A stretch of DNA of 7,236 nt, taken from assembly GCA_900551265.1 (NCBI GenBank), contig URVL01000119.1, positions 1 to 7,236 on the forward strand, in the 5' to 3' direction. Below the pieces are notes generated by a model. The model made no database searches, was not told the origin of the DNA, and saw only the letters and a program-made list of their open reading frames with translations. Position 1 is the stretch's first letter, and every line of letters begins with the position of its first letter. The position numbers and the translations under genes were made by a program. This stretch comes from an uncultured Eubacteriales bacterium. GTDB lineage: Bacteria; Bacillota; Clostridia; Oscillospirales; QAMX01. Positions 5,445 to 7,236 of the stretch are shown here, one piece after another.

Positions 5445-5460
5445 AAGAGGTGTGTCTATG
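5445..5460 (+). promoter_or_regulatory. Ribosome binding site that fixes the MATE start
   Basis: AAGAGGTG (5445-5452) ends five bases before ATG at 5458-5460. The alternative in-frame GTG at 5419 has no comparable site and lies at or before the predicted transcription start. Confidence 0.75.
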
Positions 5461-6840
5461 TCGGATCGAATCAAAAACATGACAGAGGGGAAACCCGCGT
5501 CCTTATTGATCTTCTTTGCTTTACCGCTTATGGCGGGAAATGTATTTCAGCAGCTCTACACAGTTGTGGACACCATGGTCGTCGGCAAGGCGCTCGGCGT
5601 CGATGCGCTCGCTGCACTGGGCGCTGCGGACTGGCTTAACTGGATGATGCTCGGATTGATTCAGGGATTGACGCAGGGGTTTGCCATTTTAATGGCACAG
5701 GAATTTGGCGCAAAACGGTACGAGAGCCTAAAAGATGTCATCGGTACCTCCACCATTCTTTCCGCGCTCAGTGCTGCGGTTTTTCTGCTGGTGGGACAGT
5801 TTTTGGCTCGTCCTGTCCTGCAGTTGTTGCAAACGCCTGTTGAGATTCTGGACAATGCGCTTCTTTATCTTCGCTATATGTTCTTCGGCGTACCCATTGT
5901 AATGGCATACAACCTGTTTGCCTGCATTCTGCGCGCGCTTGGAGACGGAAAGACGCCGCTGCACGCCATGGTTGTCGCCTGTTTTACCAATGTTGCGCTT
6001 GACTTGCTGTTTGTCCTGGTATTTCACTGGGGAATCGCCGGCGCTGCAATTGCTACGCTGATTGCCCAGTTGGTATCCAGTCTTTTCTGCCTGTGGCACA
6101 TTCGGAAAATCACCGTCTTGACACTTCGGAAACAGCATTTCCAGCTTCGTCTGCCCATGATAAAAAAGCTTTTCATTCTCGGCTCCCCCATGGCTTTTCA
6201 AAATGCCATTATCGCGGTCGGCGGCATGGTCGTGCAGTTTGTCGTGAATGGCTTCGGCGTGATCTTCATTGCCGGTTTTACCGCTACGAATAAGCTTTAT
6301 GGCGTTTTGGAGATTGCCGCCACATCCTATGGCTATGCCATGATTACTTATGTTGGGCAGAATCTTGGCGCGGGACTGACCGAGCGCATCCGTCACGGTA
6401 TGCGTGCGGCTGTCGCCATTGCCGTTATCACGTCGCTTGTTATCGCAGGCATTATGCTGCTATTGGGGAAGTATATTCTCGGATGGTTCATTTCCGGGAC
6501 GCCGCAGCAAATCTCACAGGCGATGGATGTAGCCTATCTATACCTTACTATCATGGGTGCCTTTCTCCCGGTACTTTATATTCTACATGTTACCCGTTCT
6601 GCAATTCAGGGAACCGGGAATACACTTCTGCCAATGCTGTCCGGCATCGCAGAATTTGTCATGCGCACGGTAACGGCGATTTTTCTTCCGCTTGCCGCAG
6701 GTGAATCCGGTATTTTTTATGCGGAAATTCTTGCTTGGGCAGGAGCAGATGCGATTTTGATTCCCAGTTATTTTTTGACGATGCGGAAGATTTCTCATCA
6801 TGCCGACAAAGCCGCCGTCTTACTCGATAAGACGCAATAG
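5458..6840 (+). CDS. MATE family multidrug/cation efflux protein
   Basis: A 460-residue integral membrane exporter of the MATE (NorM/DinF-like) superfamily, expected to expel organic cations, drugs or metabolites in exchange for Na+ or H+. Beginning MSDRIKNMTEGKPASLLIFF, it carries the family opening LPLMAGNVFQQLYTVVDTMVVGKALG, then LRALGDGKTPL between the lobes' helices. The second lobe opens with LGSPMAFQNAIIAVGGMVVQFVVNGFG, showing the usual two six-helix bundles. Length is normal for the family and no frame break is seen. The start was placed at 5458 by the ribosome binding site and upstream promoter, 13 codons inside the longest possible frame. It is a single-gene unit bounded by the hairpin at 5286-5344 and the terminator at 6876-6909. 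The substrate cannot be read from sequence. Confidence 0.93.
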   Translation: MSDRIKNMTEGKPASLLIFFALPLMAGNVFQQLYTVVDTMVVGKALGVDALAALGAADWLNWMMLGLIQGLTQGFAILMAQEFGAKRYESLKDVIGTSTILSALSAAVFLLVGQFLARPVLQLLQTPVEILDNALLYLRYMFFGVPIVMAYNLFACILRALGDGKTPLHAMVVACFTNVALDLLFVLVFHWGIAGAAIATLIAQLVSSLFCLWHIRKITVLTLRKQHFQLRLPMIKKLFILGSPMAFQNAIIAVGGMVVQFVVNGFGVIFIAGFTATNKLYGVLEIAATSYGYAMITYVGQNLGAGLTERIRHGMRAAVAIAVITSLVIAGIMLLLGKYILGWFISGTPQQISQAMDVAYLYLTIMGAFLPVLYILHVTRSAIQGTGNTLLPMLSGIAEFVMRTVTAIFLPLAAGESGIFYAEILAWAGADAILIPSYFLTMRKISHHADKAAVLLDKTQ

Positions 6841-6875
6841 CTGACTGTTTTTCACAATTCATTCAGAACGTAAAT

Positions 6876-6909
6876 AAAGTCCGGACGTGCGGTACCGTCC
6901 GGACTTTTT
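6876..6909. terminator. Bidirectional intrinsic terminator after the MATE gene
   Basis: AAAGTCCGGACG (6876-6887) pairs perfectly with CGTCCGGACTTT (6896-6907) around an 8-base loop and is followed by T-rich sequence. The opposite strand is followed by TTTATTTA, so it also suits the convergent gene at the right edge. Confidence 0.88.
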
Positions 6910-6974
6910 ATTGATTTTGACTTCTCAGCCGCAGCAAACCGTCCTTCACAAATGGACTTCTGCCAAGCAGAATG

Positions 6975-7235
6975 TCAGTCGGCAAAAGAAATCTCTACCG
7001 TAAGCTTCTCTCCCTCCGCCGCGACATACTCCACATGATCGCCCTCCGGCGTATAGCATTTTCCATTGATCGTAAATGATGCAACCGGGCGACGGATTCG
7101 CAGCGTCAGCTTCTGTGCCTTCTGCGAAACAATTTCAGCATACATGCCGGATGCATCCCATCTTATGGTGTTCAGTTTTGCCCATGTGTAGAGCCAGATA
7201 CCGCAAAGCTCACCTGTAGGGAAGCACTGCGGCAT
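6975..7235 (-). CDS. C-terminal end of an unidentified protein (start probably outside window)
   Basis: The last 86 codons of a minus-strand gene, ending EISFAD and TGA at 6977-6975. The visible part goes from MPQCFPTGELCGIWLYTW through an aromatic stretch to alternating strand-like segments KLTLRIRRPVASFTINGK, GDHVEYV and EKLTVEIS, which suggests a beta-sandwich tail. Such tails are common at the ends of carbohydrate-active enzymes, and a xylanase lies nearby, but no family motif is visible and I do not assign one. The ATG at 7235 is at the window edge with no room for a ribosome binding site, so it may be internal. The gene converges on the MATE gene and shares its terminator. Confidence 0.7.
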   Translation of the reverse strand: MPQCFPTGELCGIWLYTWAKLNTIRWDASGMYAEIVSQKAQKLTLRIRRPVASFTINGKCYTPEGDHVEYVAAEGEKLTVEISFAD

Positions 7236-7236
7236 A

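Noticed and set aside
5419..5457. GTG at 5419 as the start of the MATE protein (13 extra residues)
   Set aside because: It lies at or before the predicted transcription start, has no ribosome binding site, and the extra residues do not resemble a MATE N-terminus; ATG at 5458 has both signals.
5458..5460. Riboswitch control of the MATE gene, as some MATE genes have
   Set aside because: The leader from the predicted start near 5422 to 5457 is only about 36 bases, too short for known riboswitch folds, and none is recognisable.
5728..6396. A 222-codon minus-strand frame inside the MATE gene
   Set aside because: Antisense to a well-supported MATE gene, with no ribosome binding site or recognisable domain.

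Overview
The window looks like a chromosomal segment of a Gram-positive, low-to-medium GC Firmicute, probably a clostridial gut or rumen relative. This is inferred from three things: the tRNA genes encode their own CCA ends and resemble Bacillus/Clostridium tRNAs as I recall them; the ribosome binding sites are strong and purine-rich and the starts are mixed (ATG, GTG, TTG); and intrinsic terminators and consensus sigma-A promoters are common. No phage, transposon, CRISPR or replication-origin signal was seen. The genus cannot be named from the sequence alone.

Layout, left to right. Bases 1-558 are the 3' part of a LolD/MacB-type ABC transporter ATPase whose start lies outside the window. Bases 559-918 hold no convincing gene, but contain a bulged hairpin and two strong inverted repeats that look like terminators. 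Three tRNA genes on the minus strand (919-1204) are transcribed in the order Met(CAT), Glu(TTC), Val(CAC). They follow a near-perfect promoter at 1237-1265 and end in a long hairpin terminator at 872-918.

From 1439 to 3650 is a two-gene plus-strand operon. It has a 519-residue membrane protein built of two DUF1538-type repeats, then, overlapping by 8 bases, a 219-residue protein that appears to be two PII-like domains in tandem. A bidirectional terminator (3668-3711) separates it from a convergent minus-strand gene (3734-4963) for a cytoplasmic family GH10 endo-xylanase-like enzyme. That gene has a plausible promoter and a CcpA/cre-like box upstream.

Rightwards, a 50-codon plus-strand gene (5138-5290) encodes a small acidic helical protein and ends inside a 24-bp stem hairpin. 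A MATE-family efflux pump follows with its own promoter (5458-6840), then a bidirectional terminator. The right edge (6975-7235, minus strand) is the 3' end of an unidentified gene.

The most unusual unit is the DUF1538/PII-like pair. A small cytosolic PII-like sensor translationally coupled to a polytopic membrane protein resembles the GlnK-AmtB and SbtB-SbtA arrangements, so a nucleotide- or metabolite-gated transporter is the natural hypothesis. The substrate is unknown. The other genes (xylanase, MATE pump, ABC ATPase) look like independent transcription units.
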